From an uncultured Eubacterium sp. (GTDB lineage: Bacteria > Bacillota > Clostridia > Oscillospirales > Acutalibacteraceae), in the NCBI GenBank assembly GCA_910583925.1, contig CAJTZJ010000002.1, positions 73,738 through 137,737 on the forward strand: DNA of 64,000 nucleotides, read 5' to 3'. A program made the translations under genes and the position numbers. Numbering within the stretch: position 1 is the stretch's first letter; the number at the start of each line of letters is the position of its first letter. Shown here piece by piece: positions 26,119-33,952 of the stretch. The notes below the pieces were generated by a model. It ran no database searches. It saw nothing but the letters and a program-made list of their open reading frames with translations, and was not told the origin of the DNA.

Positions 26119-27189
26119 TTAAGCAAAAACAGTGTATGCTACATATCCCAAATATCCTGCAAGCATAACGATACCCTGCCAGCGGCGGAATTTCTGAGAA
26201 ATGATGGTTGGTATAATCGCAATTGCAATAGCAGCAAGGCAAACTACCATATCAATCTGAACTGAGCTTGCCGAAACCGCAAGAGCACCTGTTCCTTTTC
26301 CCATTGAAACAAAGGAGCAGATTGGAAGAATAAGGGTTAAATCAATAATGTTTGCGCCGAGGATATTTCCAACTGAAAGCGAACCTGCCTTTTTGCGAAG
26401 CGCAGTAATTGTTGTTACAAGCTCGGGAAGGGAGGTTCCTATTGCGATAGCAATAACGCTGATGATTCTCTGCGGAACATGAAGACTTTCTGCAATTTCA
26501 GTTCCGTAATTAACAAGAAGCTGAGCGCCTATAACTGTTCCTGCGGCACCTACAACAAAGAATGCAATGTTTTTTGCCCAATCCTTGCTGGTTGCCTTTT
26601 CTCTTGTAGGAATTATTCCGTCCTCAGGCTGAAGTCCGATGTTATCAGGGCTTGGCTCAATCTGTTTGTTTTCCTTTTTCATTGAAATAAAGTTTTCAAT
26701 GAAGAATGCGATGAAAATAACAATTAAAATAATCAAGCCGACTGTAGAAAGATTATAATATATATTCTTTTCGCCAAGAATGGTTAATTCCTTTTTTTGT
26801 GTGAAAATGCATCCTAAAACTAAGGCAGCGGAGGCAAGAAACATCATTATGGCTTTAGGAGAAAAGCTTTTGCGCTTTATCGCAAATGGCATACATACGA
26901 TAAATATACCCATAATCATAGCCGTGTTTGCTGTTACGGAGCCTATGGCGTTTCCGGCTGCCATATCAACATTGCCCTTAGCTGTTGCCATAATGCTTAC
27001 AATCATTTCGGGCAGTGTAGTTGCGATTGAAACAATAGTTGCGCCGATAACGAATTTAGGAACACCTGCAACCTCTGCAATCCAGCTTGCTGAATCCACA
27101 AACCAATCGCCGCCCTTGATGATTAAGATAAGACCGACTATAAACAAAACATACATTGTAATCGGACTTGATAAAATAACAGTTAACAT
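26119..27189 (-). CDS. Calcium/sodium antiporter (CaCA family)
   Basis: Inner-membrane cation exchanger, 356 residues, with two homologous Na_Ca_ex halves of about five helices each. The signature alpha-repeats are GATIVSIATTLPEMIVSI with GNAIGSVTANTAMIM in the first half and GTSLPELVTTI with GNILGANIIDLTLIL in the second. A charged loop (about 165-205) separates them. It is of the YrbG type. It stands alone and faces the M23 gene tail to tail. The start ATG at 27189 is preceded on its strand by aaggggtatctcc. Confidence 0.92.
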   Translation of the reverse strand: MLTVILSSPITMYVLFIVGLILIIKGGDWFVDSASWIAEVAGVPKFVIGATIVSIATTLPEMIVSIMATAKGNVDMAAGNAIGSVTANTAMIMGIFIVCMPFAIKRKSFSPKAIMMFLASAALVLGCIFTQKKELTILGEKNIYYNLSTVGLIILIVIFIAFFIENFISMKKENKQIEPSPDNIGLQPEDGIIPTREKATSKDWAKNIAFFVVGAAGTVIGAQLLVNYGTEIAESLHVPQRIISVIAIAIGTSLPELVTTITALRKKAGSLSVGNILGANIIDLTLILPICSFVSMGKGTGALAVSASSVQIDMVVCLAAIAIAIIPTIISQKFRRWQGIVMLAGYLGYVAYTVFA

Positions 27190-27350
27190 GGAGATACCCC
27201 TTTTATATGTAATAGAATAATTTTATCTTTTATTTAGTCAATTGTCAATGAAAAGGGAATATATTTATGAAATATTTTCCTTGATATTTTCCTTGTTGAT
27301 AAAATAATTGTCGTATGATAGAATAATATACAGTTAAAAGATGAAATGAA

Positions 27351-28565
27351 GTGTTTGAATTGAAAAATATTAAAGACAAGAAAAAGCTTTTTGAAATAGT
27401 AATTCCTGTTATTCTTGCTGTTCTTGTTGTGTCAGGTTTTGCTTTCAGCGGACATATAGCAAGAAATCTTGATGGTGAAAAACCTTCTGAGCCTGCTACG
27501 GAAGAACAGACAGAGGAAACTGTTCCTGCTCCCGTTAATTCAAAGGCAACTCTTGTTGCCGTAGGCGATAATCTGATTCATAATACACTGATTGCGTCAG
27601 GGCAACAGGAGGATGGCACGGAAGACTATACCTCTTTTTATAAAAATATAAAGGCGGATATTTCTGCTGCGGATATAGCTGTTATAAATCAGGAAACAAT
27701 TCTCGGCGGCGATGAGTTTGAATATACGGGGTATCCCGTTTTCAATACTCCGTGGGCAGTAGGCGAGGCTGCAATAGATGCCGGATTTGATGTCTTTCTC
27801 TGTGCAACAAATCATACAATGGACAAAGGCTTTAAAGGAATTCAGAATGAATGTGCCTTTTTTGATAATCATCCCGAGGTAACTCATGTCGGCTCTAATG
27901 ATACAGAGGAGGATTATAATACAATTGTTTATTATGAAGCAAATGGTATAAAATTTGCTATTCTCAATTATACCGATGGCACAAATGGCATTCCTCTTCC
28001 GAATGATAAGCCATGGTGTGTGAATATGATGGATAAGGAAAAAATAACTGCTGATGTTAATGAAGCAAAGGGCAATTGCGATGTTATTGTTGTTTTTCCG
28101 CATTGGGGAACTGAGAACAGTACAAGTGTATCTGATTATCAGAAGGATTATGTTAAGCTTTTCTCGGATTTAGGCGTTGATATCGTAATCGGCGGTCATC
28201 CTCATGTTTTGCAGCCGATTGAGTGGGTGGTTAATGAGCAGTCGGGCAAAAAGATGCTTGTTTATTATTCCCTTGGAAATTTCATTTCCCATCAGCTGAA
28301 TATAAATCAGCTCTGCGGCGGTATGGCTAAAATTGAAATCCAGAAGAATGCGGATGGGATATCAGTTACCTCCGCAAAGCTTGTTCCGGTTGTAAGCTGG
28401 TATGAAAAGATAAACGGAAGATGGGATTATTCCGTTTATAAGCTTTCCGATTATACAGATGAAATAGCAGACACGCATGCGCAGCGGGATAAAGGCGCAA
28501 CTCCGTCTGATTTTGAAAAGTATGTAAGGGATATTATTCCGGAGGAGTTTATTGAAATAAAATAA
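27351..28565 (+). CDS. CapA-family (PGA_cap) metallophosphatase-like protein
   Basis: A 404-residue protein with an N-terminal membrane anchor (about 10-30), an acidic linker and a CapA domain, a calcineurin-like fold linked to poly-gamma-glutamate export and other envelope roles. Motifs: VGDNLIHN, NQETILGG, ATNHTMDKG, FPHWGTE and GGHPHVLQP, which hold the metal ligands. The GTG at 27351 begins the ORF; a clear SD is lacking and the TTG at 27360 is an alternative. No other pga genes are near, so a capsule role is not supported. Confidence 0.85.
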   Translation: MFELKNIKDKKKLFEIVIPVILAVLVVSGFAFSGHIARNLDGEKPSEPATEEQTEETVPAPVNSKATLVAVGDNLIHNTLIASGQQEDGTEDYTSFYKNIKADISAADIAVINQETILGGDEFEYTGYPVFNTPWAVGEAAIDAGFDVFLCATNHTMDKGFKGIQNECAFFDNHPEVTHVGSNDTEEDYNTIVYYEANGIKFAILNYTDGTNGIPLPNDKPWCVNMMDKEKITADVNEAKGNCDVIVVFPHWGTENSTSVSDYQKDYVKLFSDLGVDIVIGGHPHVLQPIEWVVNEQSGKKMLVYYSLGNFISHQLNINQLCGGMAKIEIQKNADGISVTSAKLVPVVSWYEKINGRWDYSVYKLSDYTDEIADTHAQRDKGATPSDFEKYVRDIIPEEFIEIK

Positions 28566-28636
28566 TTAAATTGCACAAAAAGTATTTGCAATTGTTTTGC
28601 CGGATAATGTATAATGTATAAATTTGAAAAAGGGTG

Positions 28637-28666
28637 TTGACATTTTTTACTTTTCGTGTATATAAT
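28637..28666 (+). promoter_or_regulatory. Consensus promoter of glnA
   Basis: Perfect TTGACA (28637-28642) and perfect TATAAT (28661-28666) with an 18-base spacer. RNA would start near 28673. Confidence 0.85.
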
Positions 28667-28687
28667 ATTGATGTAGTAAGAACAAAG

Positions 28688-28723
28688 GCGTTCCGATTGA
28701 TTCGGAGCGCTATTTTTTATTTT
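28688..28723 (+). terminator. Leader terminator (attenuator) of glnA
   Basis: Nine-pair stem with one G-T pair (28688-28696 with 28702-28710) and a loop of five, then TATTTTTTATTTT. It lies after the promoter and just before the glnA SD (GGAGG, 28724-28728), so it sits in the 5' leader, not at the end of capA (stop at 28565). Confidence 0.75.
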
Positions 28724-28736
28724 GGAGGATATTACT

Positions 28737-30077
28737 ATGAGCAAATTGACAAAAGAGGACATACTTAAGGATGCAGTAGAAAAAAATGTTGAATTTGTAA
28801 GGCTTCAGTTTACAGATGTTTTCGGTCTTATGAAAAATGTTTCTCTTACTGTATCACAGCTTGAAAAAGCACTTGATAATGAATGTATGTTTGACGGCTC
28901 ATCAATAGATGGATATGTTCGTATTGATGAATCGGATATGTATCTTCATCCTGATCTTGATTCTTGGGCTCTCTTTCCTTGGAGAACCTTTGGCGGTAAA
29001 ACTACAGCACGCCTTATCTGCTCTGTTTATATGTCAGATAATAAAACTCCGTTTATGGGCGATCCGAAAAATGTGCTTAAAAAGGTTATGGATGAAGCAG
29101 CGGAAATGGGCTATGGCTTCAATGTAGGCCCTGAGCTTGAATTTTTCCTTTTCAAAAAAGATGAAAACGGTAATCCTACAACCGAGATGACCGATCTTGG
29201 TGGCTACTTTGATCTGAATCCGATTGATGCAGGCGAAAACTGCCGCCGTGATATTTGTCTTGCTCTTGAGGATATGGGCTATGAAATTGAGGCTTCGCAT
29301 CATGAGGTTGCCGAATCACAGCACGAAATTGATTTCCGCTTCGGTGATGTTATGACAACTGCGGACAGATGCATGACCTTTAAGCATGTTGTTAAAACCT
29401 ATGCTACAAAGCACGGTCTGCATGCAACCTTTATGCCGAAGCCGGTTTACGGTATCAACGGATCGGGCATGCATACCAATATGAGCCTTTACAGACTTTC
29501 CGACGGTTCAAATGCCTTTGCCGATGAAAACGATGAGCTTGGTCTTTCCAAGGAAGCATATGCTTTTATTGCCGGCATCATCAAGCATGTTAAGGGTATT
29601 GCCGCTTTCTCGAATCCGCTTGTAAATTCATATAAAAGGCTTGTTCCCGGCTATGAAGCTCCGTGCTATATTGCATGGTCTGCTTCCAACAGATCCTCGC
29701 TTGTTCGTATTCCTGCCGCAAGAGGCAAGGGAACCAGAGTTGAGCTTCGCAATCCGGATCCAACCTGCAATCCGTATCTTGAAATGGCACTCTGCCTTGC
29801 AGCCGGCCTTGACGGTATCAAAAAGAATATGACACCGCCTGCTCCTGTTGATTTCAATGTGTTTGATTTAACTGCCGAGGAGCTTAAAGAAAATGGTATT
29901 GACTGCCTTCCGGGCAGCCTGATTGATGCTGTATATGCCGCTGAAGAAGATCCGTTCGTTAAAGAAACGGTTGGAAGTCATGTTTTCAATGCTTATATTG
30001 AAGGCAAAAAGCGTGAATGGGATGAATACCGCACACAGATTTCTCAGTGGGAAGTAGACAGATACTTAAAGAAATAA
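28737..30077 (+). CDS. glnA: Glutamine synthetase, type I
   Basis: Makes glutamine from glutamate, ammonia and ATP. At 446 residues it fits the GSI-alpha class of Firmicutes, which lacks the adenylylation control of GSI-beta. Motifs: FDGSSIDGYVRIDESDM, PGPELEFFLF written here as GPELEFFLF, the glutamate-binding NGSGMHTNMSL and the ATP-binding NPLVNSYKRLVPGYEAPCY in part. The ATG at 28737 follows TTGGAGGATATTACT. Control is likely through the leader terminator and, in this class, feedback-inhibited GS acting with a repressor (family knowledge). It is monocistronic. Confidence 0.97.
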   Translation: MSKLTKEDILKDAVEKNVEFVRLQFTDVFGLMKNVSLTVSQLEKALDNECMFDGSSIDGYVRIDESDMYLHPDLDSWALFPWRTFGGKTTARLICSVYMSDNKTPFMGDPKNVLKKVMDEAAEMGYGFNVGPELEFFLFKKDENGNPTTEMTDLGGYFDLNPIDAGENCRRDICLALEDMGYEIEASHHEVAESQHEIDFRFGDVMTTADRCMTFKHVVKTYATKHGLHATFMPKPVYGINGSGMHTNMSLYRLSDGSNAFADENDELGLSKEAYAFIAGIIKHVKGIAAFSNPLVNSYKRLVPGYEAPCYIAWSASNRSSLVRIPAARGKGTRVELRNPDPTCNPYLEMALCLAAGLDGIKKNMTPPAPVDFNVFDLTAEELKENGIDCLPGSLIDAVYAAEEDPFVKETVGSHVFNAYIEGKKREWDEYRTQISQWEVDRYLKK

Positions 30078-30115
30078 TTCTGCCCTCTCTGTTTGGCAGA
30101 AATGCCATAATATAA

Positions 30116-30148
30116 GAGCCGTTGCTTTTGTTAGCAGCGGCTCTTTTT
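30116..30148 (+). terminator. glnA terminator
   Basis: Eleven-pair stem with one G-T pair (30116-30126 with 30133-30143), loop of six, five T. Confidence 0.92.
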
Positions 30149-30149
30149 G

Positions 30150-30347
30150 TCATTGCTTATATTCTGCTATATCTTCTAATTTGCAGTCCAGTATTTCACA
30201 AAGTGTATTCAATGTATAGGTGTTGACATTTCCGTTTTTTCTAAGTCTGTCAAGTTGACCTGTGCTTATTTTGTATTCCTTAATCAGTTTGTATTGAGAA
30301 ATATTTCTTTCTTTAAGCGTTTTCCACAGCTTGTCAAATGGTTCATA
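30150..30347 (-). pseudogene. 5'-truncated XRE-family regulator remnant
   Basis: On the minus strand an open frame of about 65 codons ends at a TGA at 30150-30152. It contains LWKTLKERNISQYKLIKEYK, followed by ISTGQLDRLRKNGNVNTYT and LCEILDCKLEDIAEY, the helix-turn-helix of small XRE regulators. No usable ATG, GTG or TTG start or SD is found; the frame runs into sequence that, on the other strand, codes an unrelated Fn3-like tail. Relative to family members only the first few residues are missing, so the break is near 30350-30360. Confidence 0.75.
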
Positions 30348-30354
30348 TAAGCTG

Positions 30355-30498
30355 ATGAAGACAACAACATCTACATCCTTTACAACAGCAGTAGCATCTA
30401 AGGGTAAAACCTATAGCTATAAGATAAAGGCAGTGACAAGTAAGAACAAGAATACTGCCTCTAATTACAGCAATACAGTCAGTGCGAAACGAAAATAG
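30355..30498 (+). pseudogene. Fn3-like C-terminal tail remnant
   Basis: A 47-codon frame on the plus strand reads TTTSTSFTTAVASKGKTYSY, then KIKAVTSKNKNTASNYSNTV and a basic end. This matches the last strands of a fibronectin type III domain, as at the C-terminus of clostridial surface proteins. There is no SD or promoter and the rest of the gene is absent. It abuts the truncated XRE remnant, so both are likely scraps from one rearrangement. Confidence 0.6.
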
Positions 30499-30515
30499 AA
30501 TTTTTTCATATAATT

Positions 30516-30540
30516 AAAAGCCTCCCGTCGGGAGGCTTTT
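30516..30540. terminator. Bidirectional terminator between Fn3 scrap and GDPD
   Basis: Eleven perfect pairs (30516-30526 with 30530-30540), three-base loop, AAAA at one side and TTTT at the other. Confidence 0.88.
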
Positions 30541-30551
30541 GTTGATATGTA

Positions 30552-31574
30552 TTACTGATTTTTATTTTTCTGATCAACTTCATACAGCTTATCGGGATAA
30601 TCGGTCATAATGCAGTCCGCACCGACGGAAAGCAGGTATTCCATATCCTTTTCGCTGTTAATTGTCCAGTACTGAACGGCAATGCCTTTTTCGTGGGCAT
30701 AGTTGATAACCTGTGCTGTTCCGAGGTTAGCTGCAAGCTTAAACGGCATGCTGTAAGGAATCTGCAGAACAGAGTAGTTCGGATTAAAGTTTTTGTCATT
30801 TCTGAGTGCTGCAAGCCAGAAGGTAATAACCTCGTTTATTGTTGCACTGCGAAGCAAATCCGGATGATGCTCGTCAACATACTGGGAAACCTCTTCGTGG
30901 AAGGAACCGAAAATTACCTTGTCAAGCAGATTTTTCTCAACCAGAATGTTGTAAAGAATATCAACACCCTTCATTCCCAATTCGCCGCTGTTTTTAATTT
31001 CAATAATATAATCGTAATTGCCGACAGAGGTTAAATAATCAAGTACATCTTCTATTCTCAATATTTTTATATCATCGGGAACTTCGTCTTTGTCTATGTT
31101 GGCATAAGGCATATTGCCGTCTTCGTCAGTGAATTTTGCACCCATATTGAGCTGTCTCAGCTCCTCATATGTGTAATCCTCGGGTCTGGCTTCCTCCTTG
31201 CCGAAGATTTCGGTGCTGTTTGATGTTCTGTCAAGTGTATCATCGTGGAGCAAAACAAGCACATCATCCTTTGTTATATGGAGATCGAATTCAAAAACAT
31301 CAATTTTAAATTCAGGGTTTTCAGCGCAGTTTCTGAATGCCTTTTGTGTTTCCTCCGGCATAATTCCGCCGCCGCTTCTGTGTGCACTGATCTGCGTTTT
31401 GCCCATTTCCATTATGTAGCTGTTGTCTGTTTCAAATGTTTTAATGTTTTTTGGATTGGAATGCCAGTTAAATGCAATAACCTTTGCAACGATAAGAGCC
31501 AAAAGTATGATGCCTATTATTGCAAGCACCTTTTTCCAAGTTTTTTTATTTTGTTTTTTTACAATTGTTTCCAA
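30552..31574 (-). CDS. Glycerophosphodiester phosphodiesterase (GDPD)
   Basis: Splits glycerophosphodiesters to glycerol-3-phosphate and an alcohol. An N-terminal membrane helix (residues about 15-37) places the catalytic domain outside. The GDPD core is visible: ISAHRSGGGIMPEET, FEFDLHITKDDVLVLLHDDT (His, Glu/Asp metal ligands) and the C-terminal QYWTINSEKDMEYLLSVGAD. The TTG at 31574 is chosen because AAGGGGTG is six bases upstream and a consensus promoter covers the longer in-frame extension. Length then is about 340 residues. Confidence 0.9.
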   Translation of the reverse strand: METIVKKQNKKTWKKVLAIIGIILLALIVAKVIAFNWHSNPKNIKTFETDNSYIMEMGKTQISAHRSGGGIMPEETQKAFRNCAENPEFKIDVFEFDLHITKDDVLVLLHDDTLDRTSNSTEIFGKEEARPEDYTYEELRQLNMGAKFTDEDGNMPYANIDKDEVPDDIKILRIEDVLDYLTSVGNYDYIIEIKNSGELGMKGVDILYNILVEKNLLDKVIFGSFHEEVSQYVDEHHPDLLRSATINEVITFWLAALRNDKNFNPNYSVLQIPYSMPFKLAANLGTAQVINYAHEKGIAVQYWTINSEKDMEYLLSVGADCIMTDYPDKLYEVDQKNKNQ

Positions 31575-31595
31575 AATAATCACCCCTTGGTAAAC

Positions 31596-31624
31596 AGTAT
31601 AGACGAAATGCACCCCTTTGTCAA
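31596..31624 (-). promoter_or_regulatory. Promoter of the GDPD gene
   Basis: On the minus strand TTGACA (31619-31624), 17-base spacer, TATACT (31596-31601). The leader is only about 15 bases and starts with the SD. Confidence 0.8.
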
Positions 31625-31709
31625 ACAAATTACGGAATTATATATAATGAAAAAAATGAAGCCGTTTAGTTAGAAATTCAGAGCTTCAGATGATGACATG
31701 GATAGGTTA

Positions 31710-32489
31710 TCATGTTTCGATTGCTATTCGTTTGTTGTGTATAAACGCAATTATCAGTGCAACAATTACAAAAAACATGATTCCTGCAAGGAGGGCAGGA
31801 ATCATAAGTAAATAAGCCCATTCAGTATGTAACGGCTTGTCACCAAGCAGCATTTTCCAAAAAAATGTAGGCTGATAAAACGGATACGGATAAAATGTTG
31901 GGTCTGATAAAGCGCCTCTGATTATGGAAAAAATTGAATATGCTAAGGGATATATTTCGACAAGCCACATTTTTTTGCAGCTGATTTTTTTATTGTCAGC
32001 AGGAAAAAACCATAATAGCAGCATTAATGGAGGTATAATCATATGATGAAAAACCTGAATAAAGCTTGACATGGAATGGGTAGGATTATCCCATTTGAAC
32101 GGTGGTGTAAAGTCCAATGGTATACCGCAGCAATATACAAGTCCTGTAATCACTATATAGGTTGTAACCATAGCTCCGAGTATAGGATGAAATGCAATTT
32201 TTTGTGCCTTTTTATTTCCGAAAACAGCTGCTGCCGTAATCACAAGATAGAAACATACAAAAATATTTGATTGAACTGTAAAATATGAAATAATATTATA
32301 TCTTCCGTAATCAATCGGACTGAACTGAGCATCATATTCGTAAACATAATGTGCAAGTCTGTGAAGAATTATAAGTATACCGAAAACACCGATAATCAGT
32401 AAAAGAATTCCGAATAACTTTTTTCGGTATAATGGGTTGATTCTTTTATCTGTTGCTAAGTAACGGCACATTGTATGTTCCTGTTTCAC
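31710..32489 (-). CDS. Pr6Pr-family integral membrane protein
   Basis: A 259-residue protein with about six transmembrane helices. The segments ISYFTVQSNIFVCFYLVITA and SFIQVFHHMIIPPLMLLLWF match the Pr6Pr/FAR-17a-like membrane family, whose function is unknown in bacteria. The GTG start at 32489 is preceded by GGGGAGA. It follows the GPH transporter by about 30 bases on the same strand and may be its operon partner; the downstream GDPD has its own promoter. Confidence 0.75.
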   Translation of the reverse strand: MKQEHTMCRYLATDKRINPLYRKKLFGILLLIIGVFGILIILHRLAHYVYEYDAQFSPIDYGRYNIISYFTVQSNIFVCFYLVITAAAVFGNKKAQKIAFHPILGAMVTTYIVITGLVYCCGIPLDFTPPFKWDNPTHSMSSFIQVFHHMIIPPLMLLLWFFPADNKKISCKKMWLVEIYPLAYSIFSIIRGALSDPTFYPYPFYQPTFFWKMLLGDKPLHTEWAYLLMIPALLAGIMFFVIVALIIAFIHNKRIAIET

Positions 32490-32519
32490 TACATTCTCCC
32501 CATTATAAAAATACGGATA

Positions 32520-33932
32520 TTATTCTCCGTGCGCTGTCTGAAGCTTATTGTGTAGTTTTTCGAGCTCATTTTTTGACAGCTTATAGCAAAAAGTAAGCAA
32601 AGCAAACATACAAATCAGTATGATTGCCGGAACTAAGGTTGCAGCTGTATAAAGCTTATCCAGAACCTGAGCTGATTGAGATGCAATCTCGCCGTTATAG
32701 CCTATAATTCCGAGTATGGCAGGTACGCCTGCGCCGGCTGCTGTCTGGCCGAGTTTTCTTACAAAAGAATATATGGAATATGAAGTTCCTTCTTCACGCC
32801 TGTTTGACAACAGTTCATGGTAATCAATTACATCCATTACCAATGCCCAGATTTCCATTACAAGGAAGGTTTGCCCTGCGCCGGAAAAGAAAACCAGAAT
32901 GAGGAACAGATACGGATTGGATGATAAAGCAGTAAATCCGATCAGATACATCAGAATGTTAACAAGTGCTGCAAAGCCCATTCCTGCGGAACAAATTTCT
33001 TTTTTACCGAATCGGCGCACCAACTTGCCCATAACGGGAAGAAACAGCGCCATAGGAAGATAAGTGCAGATTGTTACAATTCCGTATAGCTCAGGTTTTT
33101 CATAGAAATTTTTAAATAAATAATTGTAAATAGTCTGCGTGTACATCTGGAAACAGATAAGAAACATTGAAACGGCACAAAGAACAATAAACGGTTTGTT
33201 TTTCAGAAGCATGCGTACAGCACGTAAAAAGCTGTATTTACTTTGCTGCTGATCCGGTAATATTGAAACACGCTCTTTTGTCATTTTAAAATGGCTGAAA
33301 AAAACAATTAAGGTCAGTATTGACAGACAGGCAACAGCAATGGAAAGTTTGCCTGAATCAAGAATTTTTGCCGTTGTTCCGTCAGCATTTGTTACTGTAG
33401 AATACACAACCAACGGAAGCAGAATCTGAGCTGGAAGTCCGCCCAATCCTGCACCAACGGAACGCCACATTGAAAGCGAAGACCGCTCAATTTCATCGCT
33501 GGTAATTACGGAAGCAAGTGAGCCGTAAGGAATGTTTACACCTGTATACATCATACCGTAAAAAATATAAGTTACATATGCAAATATCAGATACTGGGTG
33601 TTTGTAAGACCCGGTATTTTTAAAAACATCATAAAAGCGCTTAACGCAAGCGGTAAAGAGGCACCCAGAATGTAAGGTCTGAATCTTCCGAAGCGTGTTG
33701 GCTTTCTTGAATCGATAAATGCGCCCCATAGCGGATCATTGACCGCATCCCAAATACGGGCAACGAGCATAAGCATCATAATACTTGTGCTTGTAAAATG
33801 CAGTATGTCGGTATAAAACATTGTTAAAAAAGAGGATACTAATGAAAAGGTTAATACACCGCCCATATCGCCGAAAGCATAGCCGATTTTATCTATTGCT
33901 TTAATACCGTAAGTTTTTTGCTTTTCTTCCAT
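32520..33932 (-). CDS. GPH-family sugar symporter (MFS)
   Basis: Inner-membrane glycoside-pentoside-hexuronide:cation symporter, about 470 residues and 12 helices. The segments IWDAVNDPLWGAFIDSRKPT and RFGRFRPYILGAS are diagnostic of GPH carriers. A C-terminal basic tail follows the last helix. The ATG at 33932 is chosen because AAGGAG is seven bases upstream. It lies directly behind the GH31 and esterase genes, so it likely imports the glycoside that those enzymes handle. Confidence 0.9.
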   Translation of the reverse strand: MEEKQKTYGIKAIDKIGYAFGDMGGVLTFSLVSSFLTMFYTDILHFTSTSIMMLMLVARIWDAVNDPLWGAFIDSRKPTRFGRFRPYILGASLPLALSAFMMFLKIPGLTNTQYLIFAYVTYIFYGMMYTGVNIPYGSLASVITSDEIERSSLSMWRSVGAGLGGLPAQILLPLVVYSTVTNADGTTAKILDSGKLSIAVACLSILTLIVFFSHFKMTKERVSILPDQQQSKYSFLRAVRMLLKNKPFIVLCAVSMFLICFQMYTQTIYNYLFKNFYEKPELYGIVTICTYLPMALFLPVMGKLVRRFGKKEICSAGMGFAALVNILMYLIGFTALSSNPYLFLILVFFSGAGQTFLVMEIWALVMDVIDYHELLSNRREEGTSYSIYSFVRKLGQTAAGAGVPAILGIIGYNGEIASQSAQVLDKLYTAATLVPAIILICMFALLTFCYKLSKNELEKLHNKLQTAHGE

Positions 33933-33952
33933 AGTTGACTCCTTATTTTTTA

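Noticed and set aside
28688..28710. ANTAR dual-hexaloop target in the glnA leader
   Set aside because: Only one hairpin is present, with a loop of five (or seven), so the required pair of hexaloops with A1 and G4 is missing.
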